Assembly: GCF_003047285.1 (NCBI RefSeq)
Contig: NZ_PZYX01000016.1
Coordinates: 1 to 64,000 of the forward strand
DNA length: 64,000 bases
DNA from: Nocardioides allogilvus
GTDB taxonomy: Bacteria > Actinomycetota > Actinomycetes > Propionibacteriales > Nocardioidaceae
Reading direction: 5' to 3'
Positions 32,398-40,155 of this stretch are shown here, piece after piece. Both the position numbers and the translations under genes were made by a program. The notes under the pieces were generated by a model. That model saw only the letters and a list, made by a program, of their open reading frames with translations, was not told where the DNA came from and ran no database searches. Position 1 is the stretch's first letter. Each line of letters starts with the position of its first letter.

Positions 32398-33074
32398 TAC
32401 TCGGTCCCTGAGTCGAGAACGAGTACGACGTTGCCGGTGGCGGCGCGGGCCGCGAGGACTCCAGCATCGGCGTACGGGACCAGAACATTGACGACCGTGT
32501 TGCCAGTGGTCTCATCGAGGTAGGTGTCGACGACCTCGGCAACGGTGAACTGCGGCGCGTTCGCCGGCACATCGCCGTTCTCGCCAGGCGTGGCGATGAT
32601 CCGAACCTTGTCACCGCCGTACATCGGCATGGCCGGGACCTGCGCCGGCGTCAGCGAGATCCCCACGATCGACTGGCCATTTGGAGGCATCGGCTCGTCC
32701 GCCGTCGACTCCCGGGTGAGCAACCCACCGGCCGCGATGTCGAGGCTTGCCCGCTGGCCGATGACGTCGTCGTACGCCGACGCTGGCAACGGCGCGAGGG
32801 CAGGGTCGCCGCTGATCCGGACCCGCTGGATGTCCTTGGCCTCGATCACGTCGCCGCGGTGGATCGTGTCACCCGCAACGAGGACCTCCTGGCTGTCCGT
32901 CGTGGCGCTCCACGCCCATGCGCCCATGAGGCAGCCGAGGGCCGTTACGACGACACCGGCCACGACGAGGGCGGGGCGCTTGCGCAGCTTGGGCGGGGGA
33001 GTGATGCTCGCGCCGGATTGCGGCGGGGTGGTGCGCGGGCCGGTCTTCCGGTCCTCTCGGGCTGATGTGGTCAT
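32397..33074 (-). CDS. CpaB-like SAF-domain protein
   Basis: This 225-aa protein has a cytosolic Pro-rich tail (about residues 1-33), one membrane helix (about 34-56), then an SAF-type domain (VLVAGDTIHRGDVIEAKDIQ, about 64-83), followed by RASLDIAAGGLLTRES and a C-terminal RIIATPGENGD strand. This is the CpaB/RcpC plan for the periplasmic part of Tad machines. The ATG at 33072-33074 follows the 320-aa gene after 24 bp. Confidence 0.82.
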   Translation of the reverse strand: MTTSAREDRKTGPRTTPPQSGASITPPPKLRKRPALVVAGVVVTALGCLMGAWAWSATTDSQEVLVAGDTIHRGDVIEAKDIQRVRISGDPALAPLPASAYDDVIGQRASLDIAAGGLLTRESTADEPMPPNGQSIVGISLTPAQVPAMPMYGGDKVRIIATPGENGDVPANAPQFTVAEVVDTYLDETTGNTVVNVLVPYADAGVLAARAATGNVVLVLDSGTE

Positions 33075-33098
33075 CGTCGTCCTCCCTCGCGCAGCTCG

Positions 33099-34061
33099 TC
33101 AGTTCACGAGCACCTGCGCCTCACCGATCCGGATCTGGGTCGAGCGGTTGAGACCGTTGAGGCGGATCGTCCCTGTCTGGCCGGCGCCCGACCAGGTGAT
33201 GACCCAGCTCGACGTCGCGGTGACGGTGTAGGCGTCATCCGTCTCGTGTGCGCTCGACTTCTTGTAGGTGTGGCCGCAGTCGGGGGACTCCTTCCGCCCG
33301 AACTCCGGCTTGTACGGCGAGCCCGCCGTGTCGCAGACGACCTCGGTGCCATCGCCCATGTCCCACGTGACCCGCAGGACGCGAGCCGTCGCGGTGATCG
33401 TGATGCCACCAGCGGACGCGCTGGCCTCGATCGGGCCGAACGTGTGGTCGTTCGGAGCCTTCGCCCACATCCAGACCGGCATACCGACGAGGCCGATGCT
33501 GTCCGGGCCCGGCTCGGGTGCGATGCCGATAGTGATGGCGGAAAGTTTCATCCGTGCTATCGCCAGTTGCGCGACGTCGCGGGGTGTCGGTCCAGCGCCT
33601 GAGTTTGGCGGCGGGTCCTGCGACCAGACCGTGATGAGCAGCCCGGTCTGCGGCTGATAGCAGTTGTAGAGCGCTCCGTCGCCAGGGACGTGGCCCTGCC
33701 ACATCGGATCGCCGGCAGGCGGCAGGGGAGTGACTGGGCTGATGTAGCAGTGGTAACCGTTCGACCAGTAGCCGTCCGGCGACGAGCACGGCACTGGCCC
33801 GGGCGGCGGCTTCGTGATGCCCTGGCTCGTCCCGTCCCAGTAGCAAGCCGCGCCCGTGCCGGTGTCCTCCGGGCCATCGTCACCGGGCTCGCCGGGCGTC
33901 CCAGGGGTGCCGGGTACCTCGATCCATACAAGGCACTCGCCCGTGGCGGGATTCGTCTGCGCACAGGTGGTGTCCGCGTACGACGGTGTCGGGACGAGGA
34001 AGGCGAGGCAGGAGACGGTGGTGAGGCCGGTCAGGAGGACCCGAGTCAGGAGCTTGCGCAT
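33099..34061 (-). CDS. secreted protein, 320 aa, with collagen-like and beta-sandwich parts
   Basis: Residues 1-29 form a signal peptide ending PTPSYADTT. GTPGTPGEPGDDGPEDTG (about residues 50-67) is a short collagen-like Gly-x-x stretch, then a Cys-rich section (six or more Cys, about 30-130). The C-terminal half (about 210-320) holds beta strands ITATARVLRVTWDMGDGTEV that look like a PKD/immunoglobulin-like domain. It overlaps the lipoprotein gene by 16 bp. It probably sits on the outside of the cell, but its role is unknown; a part of the pilus or mating surface is an inference. Confidence 0.75.
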   Translation of the reverse strand: MRKLLTRVLLTGLTTVSCLAFLVPTPSYADTTCAQTNPATGECLVWIEVPGTPGTPGEPGDDGPEDTGTGAACYWDGTSQGITKPPPGPVPCSSPDGYWSNGYHCYISPVTPLPPAGDPMWQGHVPGDGALYNCYQPQTGLLITVWSQDPPPNSGAGPTPRDVAQLAIARMKLSAITIGIAPEPGPDSIGLVGMPVWMWAKAPNDHTFGPIEASASAGGITITATARVLRVTWDMGDGTEVVCDTAGSPYKPEFGRKESPDCGHTYKKSSAHETDDAYTVTATSSWVITWSGAGQTGTIRLNGLNRSTQIRIGEAQVLVN

Positions 34062-34663
34062 GGCGTCCGCTTGAGATCTTGACCTGTCGCCACCCGCCAG
34101 CCGCCGGCCGGATCGGCGGCGTACTTGTAGTTCGCGACCGTGTAGCGCGTCCACCCGGTGTCTGGGCGGTCAGGGGAGACGATCGACACGCCGCTCTCGT
34201 CGAGCACATCGACCTTGCTGACGTCCCAGCAGACGTCGAGCACCACCGTCGGCACCTTGCCGACCGAAGGGTCGGAGTTGTCGAGGTTGACGGACTGGAC
34301 CGTCAGTTCGCTGATGGCCATTGCGCCGGTCTGGCGTTGCCCCTTCTCATGCTGGCGACGTAGAAGCGTCTGGACGGCGCTCAGCTGCGTGCTTGTCGCG
34401 ACGGTCTTCAACCGCTTGAGGTCGGCGGCCGGGTCCTGACCAACTTCGTCGACCACCGCGAAGTAGGCCCGCATCGCTGCTGTCGCATCGGTCGTTGCTG
34501 TGTCCGACGGCGACGCCGGAGAGGCGCTCGTCGTCGGCACGCTCGGAGAGGATGATGCCGGTGGCGACGGCGGGGGATCCTCACCGTTGTCGCCACACGC
34601 GGAGACCGCGACCAACAGGAGTGTGCCGGTCGCCCAGGAGATCAGCCCGAGTCGAATCTTCAT
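34046..34663 (-). CDS. lipoprotein, first gene of the Tad operon
   Basis: This 205-aa protein has a lipoprotein signal peptide with lipobox VSAC (Cys at residue 23), then a Pro/Ser/Thr-rich spacer (about 27-60). A compact domain follows (AMRAYFAVVDEVGQDPAADL, then HEKGQRQTGAMAISELTVQS) resembling NTF2-like folds, with a conserved-looking Trp and Tyr near the C-terminus. AGGAC sits before the ATG at 34661-34663. It opens the minus-strand run that includes the Tad genes, on the other side of the oriT-candidate region from the relaxase. Confidence 0.78.
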   Translation of the reverse strand: MKIRLGLISWATGTLLLVAVSACGDNGEDPPPSPPASSSPSVPTTSASPASPSDTATTDATAAMRAYFAVVDEVGQDPAADLKRLKTVATSTQLSAVQTLLRRQHEKGQRQTGAMAISELTVQSVNLDNSDPSVGKVPTVVLDVCWDVSKVDVLDESGVSIVSPDRPDTGWTRYTVANYKYAADPAGGWRVATGQDLKRTPCASS

Positions 34664-34760
34664 GGTTGTGTGTCCTGTTCCTCTCGCCGTTCGGCGTGAG
34701 GCGCAGACGACCCCACCTGGCGGTGCGTGCATCGTCTGTCCCTTATCGTAGGCCCGATTT

Positions 34761-34797
34761 GTGATTTCTGACCCGGGCGATTTCCAGCCCGGATCAC
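34761..34797. repeat. inverted repeat upstream of the relaxase, oriT-like
   Basis: CCGGGC (34773-34778), loop GATTTCCA, GCCCGG (34787-34792) form a perfect 6-bp stem. GTGAT (34761-34765) and ATCAC (34793-34797) give an outer inverted pair, separated on the left arm by 7 unpaired bases. It lies in the 374-bp gap between the divergent lipoprotein and relaxase genes, where an origin of transfer would be expected. Confidence 0.55.
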
Positions 34798-34840
34798 TTC
34801 TCAGGTGCCCTTCTGTTTCCAACCACGCTGCCTAACCTGC

Positions 34841-34972
34841 TGCCTCTGCCTCATCCCCATCTCGCCTCCTCTCCGACTTTCCCGTCCTCCTGCTTCTGCC
34901 CCTCCCGCCTCGTCCCCTCCCGTCTCGTCCTTCGTCCCTGTCCTCCACCTCACCCCTTCTCCATCTCCACAC
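34841..34972 (+). other. polypyrimidine tract, part of the oriT/regulatory candidate region
   Basis: About 85% of the 130 bases at 34841-34970 are C or T on the plus strand (20 purines by hand count). A near-perfect 15-bp tandem repeat lies at 34901-34930 (CCTCCCGCCTCGTCC, then the same with one C-to-T change). No ORF or gene is visible here. The tract precedes the relaxase start by 65 bp. The rest of the 34664-35037 gap holds the inverted repeat at 34761 and otherwise no recognised feature. Confidence 0.7.
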
Positions 34973-35037
34973 GGGGTGCAGATCGCGGGGTCTGTGGAGA
35001 AGGACGCGCACCTGAGACCTGTGGAACGGAAACGGCC

Positions 35038-38000
35038 GTGACGGTCTCGATGCGCAGGATGTCCGCGGGCAGCGGCTACCAGTACCTGCTGCGGAGCGTC
35101 GCCGCCGGCGACGGGAATCGAGCGCTGTCGACACCGCTGACTCGTTACTACGCCGAGGTGGGTACGCCGCCCGGCCGTTGGCTTGGGTCAGGCGTCGGCG
35201 CTTTCGGCGCTGGCCAGATCAAGCCCGGCATGGCGGTCACCGAAGAACAACTGGCTCTGCTGGTCGGGATGGGCCGCGACCCTGTGACGGGCGAGCAACT
35301 CGGCCGCGCGTACCCGACGTACAAGCGACTGGTCGACCGCATCGACGAGCGCGTCGCGGCACTCGATCCCGAGATGACGCAGGAGGACTGCGCCGCCGAG
35401 ACCGCAAAGATCGAAGCCGAGGAGACTGCGGCCGGGATGCGCCATGCGGTGGCCGGTTTCGACCTGACGTTCAGTGTGCCGAAGTCAGTCTCGGTGCTCT
35501 GGGGTGTCGCGGACGCGGCCACCCAAGAGCGCATCGCTGACGCACACCACGCCGCAGTCGCCGATGTCATCGACTTCTTCGAGCGCGAGGTCGCCGCGAC
35601 ACGAGCCGGCTTCTCGGACCGGGACGGTGCCGTCGCTCAGGTCAGCGTCGAGGGCGTCGCGGCGGTCGCCTATGACCACTTCGACTCGCGCGCTGGCGAC
35701 CCGCAACTTCACACACATGTGGTCGTGGCCAACAAGGTCTTGACGGAAATGGACCAGCGCTGGCGGAGTCTCGACGGCCGCCCGGTGTTCGCATCCAGGA
35801 CCGGCCTCTCGGGGCTCTACGACGCTCTGCTCGCCGACCGTCTGGCCCGCGACCTCGGCATCGATTGGGAGCTACGCCAGCGCGGCGCCGACCGCAATCC
35901 GCAGTGGGAGATCGTCGGAGTCACCGATGAGCTGATCGTAGAGTTCTCTAGTCGCACCCGCGAGATCGAACTCAAGAAGGACGAACTCATCACCGAGTAC
36001 GTCGCGCGTCACGGGCGGATGCCCTCAGCGAAGAGGATCGTCGAGCTGCGAGCCCAGGCGACTCTCGCCACCCGGCCGCCTAAGGAGGTCCGCTCGCTCG
36101 CAGACCTCACTGCTGACTGGAGGAAGCGGGCCTCCGACCGACTCGGAACCGAAGCGACGGCTTGGACGACGACGCTCCTGGGTTCGACGTCGCAGCCGCT
36201 CACGGTCGACGACGTATCGCTGGCGGCAGTCGAGGCGATCGGAGCTGACGTGGTCGCAGCCGTAAGCGTGAAGCGGGCGGTGTGGAATCACTGGAACCTC
36301 ATGGCGGAGGCGTCCAAGCAGACGATGGATCTGCGGTTCGCCACGACCGAGGACCGTGAGGCAATCGTCGCGATGGTCGTGGATGCCGCCCAGCTGAAGT
36401 CGGTCATGCTCACGCCGCCCGAACTGGCGATCAGCCCGGCCCGGTTCCAGCGAGAGGACGGCAGCAGCCTGTTCCGGCCGCGCCACGGCGCGAAGTACTC
36501 CTCGACGGTGGTCATCGAGGCAGAGGTACGGCTGCTCGACCGCGCGACGTCGGTGTCGGGCCCGACGGTCCGGCCGCACACCTCCGCTCGCGTCATCGGA
36601 CGGTCGCCACGCTCGCTGAGTCGCCAGCAACGCGTGGCTCTGGAGAGCATCACCACCTCTGGTCGCCAGGTCGACGTGCTGGTGGGGCCGGCAGGAGCCG
36701 GCAAGACGACCGCCATGCGCGCACTCCGAGCAGCCTGGATCGTCGAGCACGGGCAAGGCAGCATCGTTGGCCTGGCGCCGTCGGCCGCTGCCGCCCAGGC
36801 ATTGGCCGACGACCTCGGTATCGCCTGCGACAACACGGCGAAGTGGCTCCACGAGTACGACCACGGCCGGACCGAACTCCGTTGCGGGCAACTCGTGATC
36901 GTCGACGAGGCGACCCTCGCTTGCACGAGATCCCTCGACAGGATTACCGGCATCGCCGCGGGTGCCGGGGCGAAGGTTCTGTTAGTCGGCGATCCGCACC
37001 AACTCCAGTCAGTTGATGCCGGTGGAGCGTTCGCACTCCTTGTCGACCGACGACCCGACGCACCTGAGTTGACCGAGATCCACCGCTTCTCTCACGCGTG
37101 GGAGAAGGAGGCATCGCTCGAGTTGAGTCGCGGCGACGTCGAAGTCATCTCCACCTACGCCCGGCAGCACCGGATCCGCGAGGGGCTGACGAACCAGATG
37201 CTCGATGCTGCCTACGAGGCGTGGCAGGCCGACAGCAGTGCTGGTCGGGCAACCATCCTCGTGACCGAGTCGTCCCACGCCGTACGTGCCCTCAACGAAC
37301 GAGCCCGTGCCGACCGACTCCTGAACGACGGTGCCGTCGACAGTCGTGAGGTCCACCTCGCAGACAGCAGCCAAGCTTCGGTGGGCGACGTCGTGATCAC
37401 CCGACGCAACGACCGCACGCTTCGGACGACGTCGGGGAGCTGGGTGAAGAACGGCGACCGCTGGCGCATCACCGACATACGCGGTGATGGCACCGTCGTG
37501 GTTAGCCGCGTCGACCCCCGATGCCAGGGACGGACCGTGCTGTCGGCCGACTACGTCGGCCGGCACCTCGACCTCGGGTACGCCGTCACGGCCCACCGCG
37601 CCCAGGGCATCACCGTCGACACGGCCCACGTGGTCGTCACCTCGTCGACCTCCCGGGAGAACCTCTACGTCTCGATGACTCGCGGCAGGGAGTCGAACAT
37701 CGCGTACGTCGCTCTCGACCAGCCCGACGACAGTCACTCGACGCCCGAGCCGGACGACGTCACCGCTCGGACTGTTCTGTACGGCGTCCTGCAGCACAGC
37801 GGCGCGAGCCTGTCGGCGCACGCGACGATGGAAGCCGAATACGAGCTCAACGGAGGCATCGACCGCCTTGCCGCCGAACTCGAAACCATCGCGGCTGATG
37901 CGCAGCGCGATCGGTTCGTTGACCTCCTGGCGCGATCTGGCCTGACCTCCGGGCAGCACTCCGAGGTCGTCGGGTCACCCGCCTTCGGGCCACTCGCGGC

Positions 38001-38562
38001 CGCACTACGACGTGCCGAGGCGTACCACCACGATCTTGAGCGACTCGTGCCGCGGGTCGTGGGCCAGCACGGTCTCGACGACGCGGAAGACGTAGCCGCG
38101 GTGCTCCGGTATCGCTTGGAGAAGCTGGCGGACTCGAGCCCGCGTCGCACCCGACTGCGCCCCCGCATGATCGCCGGGCTGATTCCCGAGCCACTCGGAT
38201 CGATGAGCGAGGACGATCGCCAGGCAATCGCCGAGCGCAAGCACCTCATCGAAGCGCGAGCGCGAGCCCTCGTTGAGGAAGCGGTGCGAACCGGCGAGCC
38301 GTGGGTACGCCGGCTTGGTGCGTCCCCTGCCAAGCATGCCGAGCGCGATCTCTGGCTCGGGGCAGCAGCCACCGTGGCTGCTTACCGCGACCGCTACAAG
38401 GTCACGTCTGACCTTCCCGCCGGCGGGGACGCGCGCAACGAAGCTCAGCGCGCAGACCGCCATCGCGCCATCGCGGCCATGCGCTCTGCTGCTTCGACGA
38501 ACACGCTCGAACGCCCGTTGGACCCGCCGCAGGTGGAGGTCCGTGCCATTTCCATTCCATAG
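35038..38562 (+). CDS. MobF/TraI-TrwC-type relaxase fused to a RecD-like helicase
   Basis: This 1174-aa protein has an N-terminal relaxase domain (about residues 1-330) with the three-His metal site in YDHFDSRAGDPQLHTHVVVA (about 213-232) and FSVPKSVSVLWG (about 145-156). The helicase has Walker A VGPAGAGKTTAMRALRAAW (about 547-565), IVDEATLACTRSL (about 621-633) and the C-terminal YAVTAHRAQGITVDTAHVVV (about 850-869) of motifs V/VI. An early Tyr in YQYLL (about residues 14-18) is a candidate nicking residue. The GTG at 35038-35040 has GGA about 8 bases upstream. It nicks and unwinds the transferred strand; its substrate would be the upstream region. Confidence 0.93.
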   Translation: MTVSMRRMSAGSGYQYLLRSVAAGDGNRALSTPLTRYYAEVGTPPGRWLGSGVGAFGAGQIKPGMAVTEEQLALLVGMGRDPVTGEQLGRAYPTYKRLVDRIDERVAALDPEMTQEDCAAETAKIEAEETAAGMRHAVAGFDLTFSVPKSVSVLWGVADAATQERIADAHHAAVADVIDFFEREVAATRAGFSDRDGAVAQVSVEGVAAVAYDHFDSRAGDPQLHTHVVVANKVLTEMDQRWRSLDGRPVFASRTGLSGLYDALLADRLARDLGIDWELRQRGADRNPQWEIVGVTDELIVEFSSRTREIELKKDELITEYVARHGRMPSAKRIVELRAQATLATRPPKEVRSLADLTADWRKRASDRLGTEATAWTTTLLGSTSQPLTVDDVSLAAVEAIGADVVAAVSVKRAVWNHWNLMAEASKQTMDLRFATTEDREAIVAMVVDAAQLKSVMLTPPELAISPARFQREDGSSLFRPRHGAKYSSTVVIEAEVRLLDRATSVSGPTVRPHTSARVIGRSPRSLSRQQRVALESITTSGRQVDVLVGPAGAGKTTAMRALRAAWIVEHGQGSIVGLAPSAAAAQALADDLGIACDNTAKWLHEYDHGRTELRCGQLVIVDEATLACTRSLDRITGIAAGAGAKVLLVGDPHQLQSVDAGGAFALLVDRRPDAPELTEIHRFSHAWEKEASLELSRGDVEVISTYARQHRIREGLTNQMLDAAYEAWQADSSAGRATILVTESSHAVRALNERARADRLLNDGAVDSREVHLADSSQASVGDVVITRRNDRTLRTTSGSWVKNGDRWRITDIRGDGTVVVSRVDPRCQGRTVLSADYVGRHLDLGYAVTAHRAQGITVDTAHVVVTSSTSRENLYVSMTRGRESNIAYVALDQPDDSHSTPEPDDVTARTVLYGVLQHSGASLSAHATMEAEYELNGGIDRLAAELETIAADAQRDRFVDLLARSGLTSGQHSEVVGSPAFGPLAAALRRAEAYHHDLERLVPRVVGQHGLDDAEDVAAVLRYRLEKLADSSPRRTRLRPRMIAGLIPEPLGSMSEDDRQAIAERKHLIEARARALVEEAVRTGEPWVRRLGASPAKHAERDLWLGAAATVAAYRDRYKVTSDLPAGGDARNEAQRADRHRAIAAMRSAASTNTLERPLDPPQVEVRAISIP

Positions 38563-38661
38563 GCCGCGGGACGCCGTCGCCCTCCACAATCGCTCGCTCT
38601 CCAGCCGCGAGCCTCGTCGAAACGGCGTATCGAGGAAGTCCCAACCTCCAGGAGGTCTTCG

Positions 38662-39015
38662 ATGTTGATCCTGCTCGCAATGCCGGTCTTCATCGCCGTC
38701 GCGGCGATGCACCGCTATCTCGCGGTGTTCGCGCCGACCAACGTGCTCGTACGCCGCGTGTGTGTAAGCGAGCCGCGCTGGCGCACTGCCGCCTTGCTCG
38801 CTGCCGTTGCGCTTGCTCTGCTGGCGGCGATGCACGGCGCGGCGAGTGCCGTGGCCAGCGGCGCGCCCGGCTGGCTGAACATCGTGGTCCTCGTCCTTGC
38901 CTGGGATGCGATCAAAGTGGGGTTGTTTGCGATGGGCGTCTTCATCCGCCGTCTGCTTCGCGCGGTGCGGTGTTGGCGACAGGACAGACCGTACGGATTG
39001 ACACTGTTCGGCTGA
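38662..39015 (+). CDS. small membrane protein, 117 aa
   Basis: AGGAGGTCTTCG precedes the ATG at 38662. Hydrophobic segments lie near residues 3-16, 40-58 and 70-95, giving two or three helices. The tail is basic (FIRRLLRAVRCWRQDRPYG). No family recognised. It lies 99 bp after the relaxase and 30 bp before the PIN-like gene on the same strand. An entry-exclusion role is possible, as such genes often lie beside relaxases, but nothing in the sequence proves it. Confidence 0.75.
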   Translation: MLILLAMPVFIAVAAMHRYLAVFAPTNVLVRRVCVSEPRWRTAALLAAVALALLAAMHGAASAVASGAPGWLNIVVLVLAWDAIKVGLFAMGVFIRRLLRAVRCWRQDRPYGLTLFG

Positions 39016-39045
39016 GTCGCGGTACCTGACTGTCATCCTGATCAG

Positions 39046-40086
39046 ATGAGCGAGCGACCCGCCCTCCTGTTCTTCGACATGAACGTGTGGGTCGCCATGT
39101 CGAAGGGCATCGCTGCCGCAGACGATCGTTGGCAGACCATCGTCGACAAGGCACAAGCACTCGTCGCTGACGATGCGGCTCGCATCCTCCTGTGCTCCTG
39201 CAGCTACTTGGAGCTTTGGCACCGGCGTGATCGAGCCTCTCGTGAGGGCGTGGGGCGGGTGATGCGAGATCTTACGAAGTACACCACCTTCGCCCCGATA
39301 GAGACGATCCGGTCGATGGAGGTCGACGCTTTCGTGCAGCGACACGTCGGGAGGTCTCGGACGATCACCGCAGCCGAGGTGGTCGGTCACGGTGCTTGCC
39401 ATGCATTCGGATCGCCGTTCGGGCGGTTCAGGTTCGTCGAGTCGATCGCATCGGCTGACGGCATGACGCCTGAGGGGCCAGCCGCGCGGGCGCCGGACAA
39501 CTGGCTCGACTTGAAGCGAGAGGGGCCCGGGTGGGAGTGGTTCAACCTCGTGGGGGCTCAGCACGTGGTGGAGCTCGAAGGCCTTGAGCGGACGCCGCAG
39601 CACCGGATCGGGAACTCGCGGGTGGAAGATGAGATGCACCTGCGGCAGCTGATCGAGACCCAGCCTTGGGCGAAGGCACGGATCAGGGATCTGGTCATCA
39701 CCGACGAGATCAAGGCGCTGACAGACGAGATCATTCAGGCGTGCTGGGAAGCTTGCACCGACCCCCACGGCCTGTTTCTGGAGCACCCCGCCTTCGATAC
39801 CCCGCCTGAGGCCATGCGCGGGTTCGTCGCAGGACTTCCGAGTGTCGACACGTTGGCCACGCTGCGCGAGTGGAAGCATCGCGACCTTACCCACGATTGG
39901 CACCAGCACGACCAGAGCGACCTGCTGAGCCTGGCAGTCGCCGTTCCCTACGCGGACGTGGTTGTGACTGAACGCCGGTGGACTCACCTGTGCGAGGCGT
40001 CGGGGCTATCCGAGAAGTACGACACCCAAGTGTGTGCCCTGCGCGACCTGGAGCGAGTTCTGGATGGGCTTGCCGCAGCAACCTGA
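39046..40086 (+). CDS. PIN-like nuclease domain protein
   Basis: This 346-aa protein starts SERPALLFFDMNVWVAMSKG, with an Asp followed by a small-x-hydrophobic pattern as in PIN nucleases. CSYLELWHRRDRA (about residues 47-59) supplies a second acidic residue, and DQSDLLSLAVAVPYADVVVT (about 288-307) two more. The four acidic positions and overall size fit a large PIN-like fold with an inserted helical part. No small antitoxin gene is beside it. It lies 70 bp upstream of the DISARM operon on the same strand. An RNA-cutting role, perhaps suicidal on infection, is inferred. Confidence 0.65.
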   Translation: MSERPALLFFDMNVWVAMSKGIAAADDRWQTIVDKAQALVADDAARILLCSCSYLELWHRRDRASREGVGRVMRDLTKYTTFAPIETIRSMEVDAFVQRHVGRSRTITAAEVVGHGACHAFGSPFGRFRFVESIASADGMTPEGPAARAPDNWLDLKREGPGWEWFNLVGAQHVVELEGLERTPQHRIGNSRVEDEMHLRQLIETQPWAKARIRDLVITDEIKALTDEIIQACWEACTDPHGLFLEHPAFDTPPEAMRGFVAGLPSVDTLATLREWKHRDLTHDWHQHDQSDLLSLAVAVPYADVVVTERRWTHLCEASGLSEKYDTQVCALRDLERVLDGLAAAT

Positions 40087-40155
40087 TCCCGATTGCGTGG
40101 GCCGTTCCGCCGTACCAAGCAAAATCGTCGGGGGTGGTCACTAAGGTCTACTGAT

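Noticed and set aside
38005-39987. Minus-strand ORF of 660 codons under the relaxase 3' end and PIN gene
   Set aside because: It crosses several real genes on the other strand, has no ribosome binding site and no recognisable fold.
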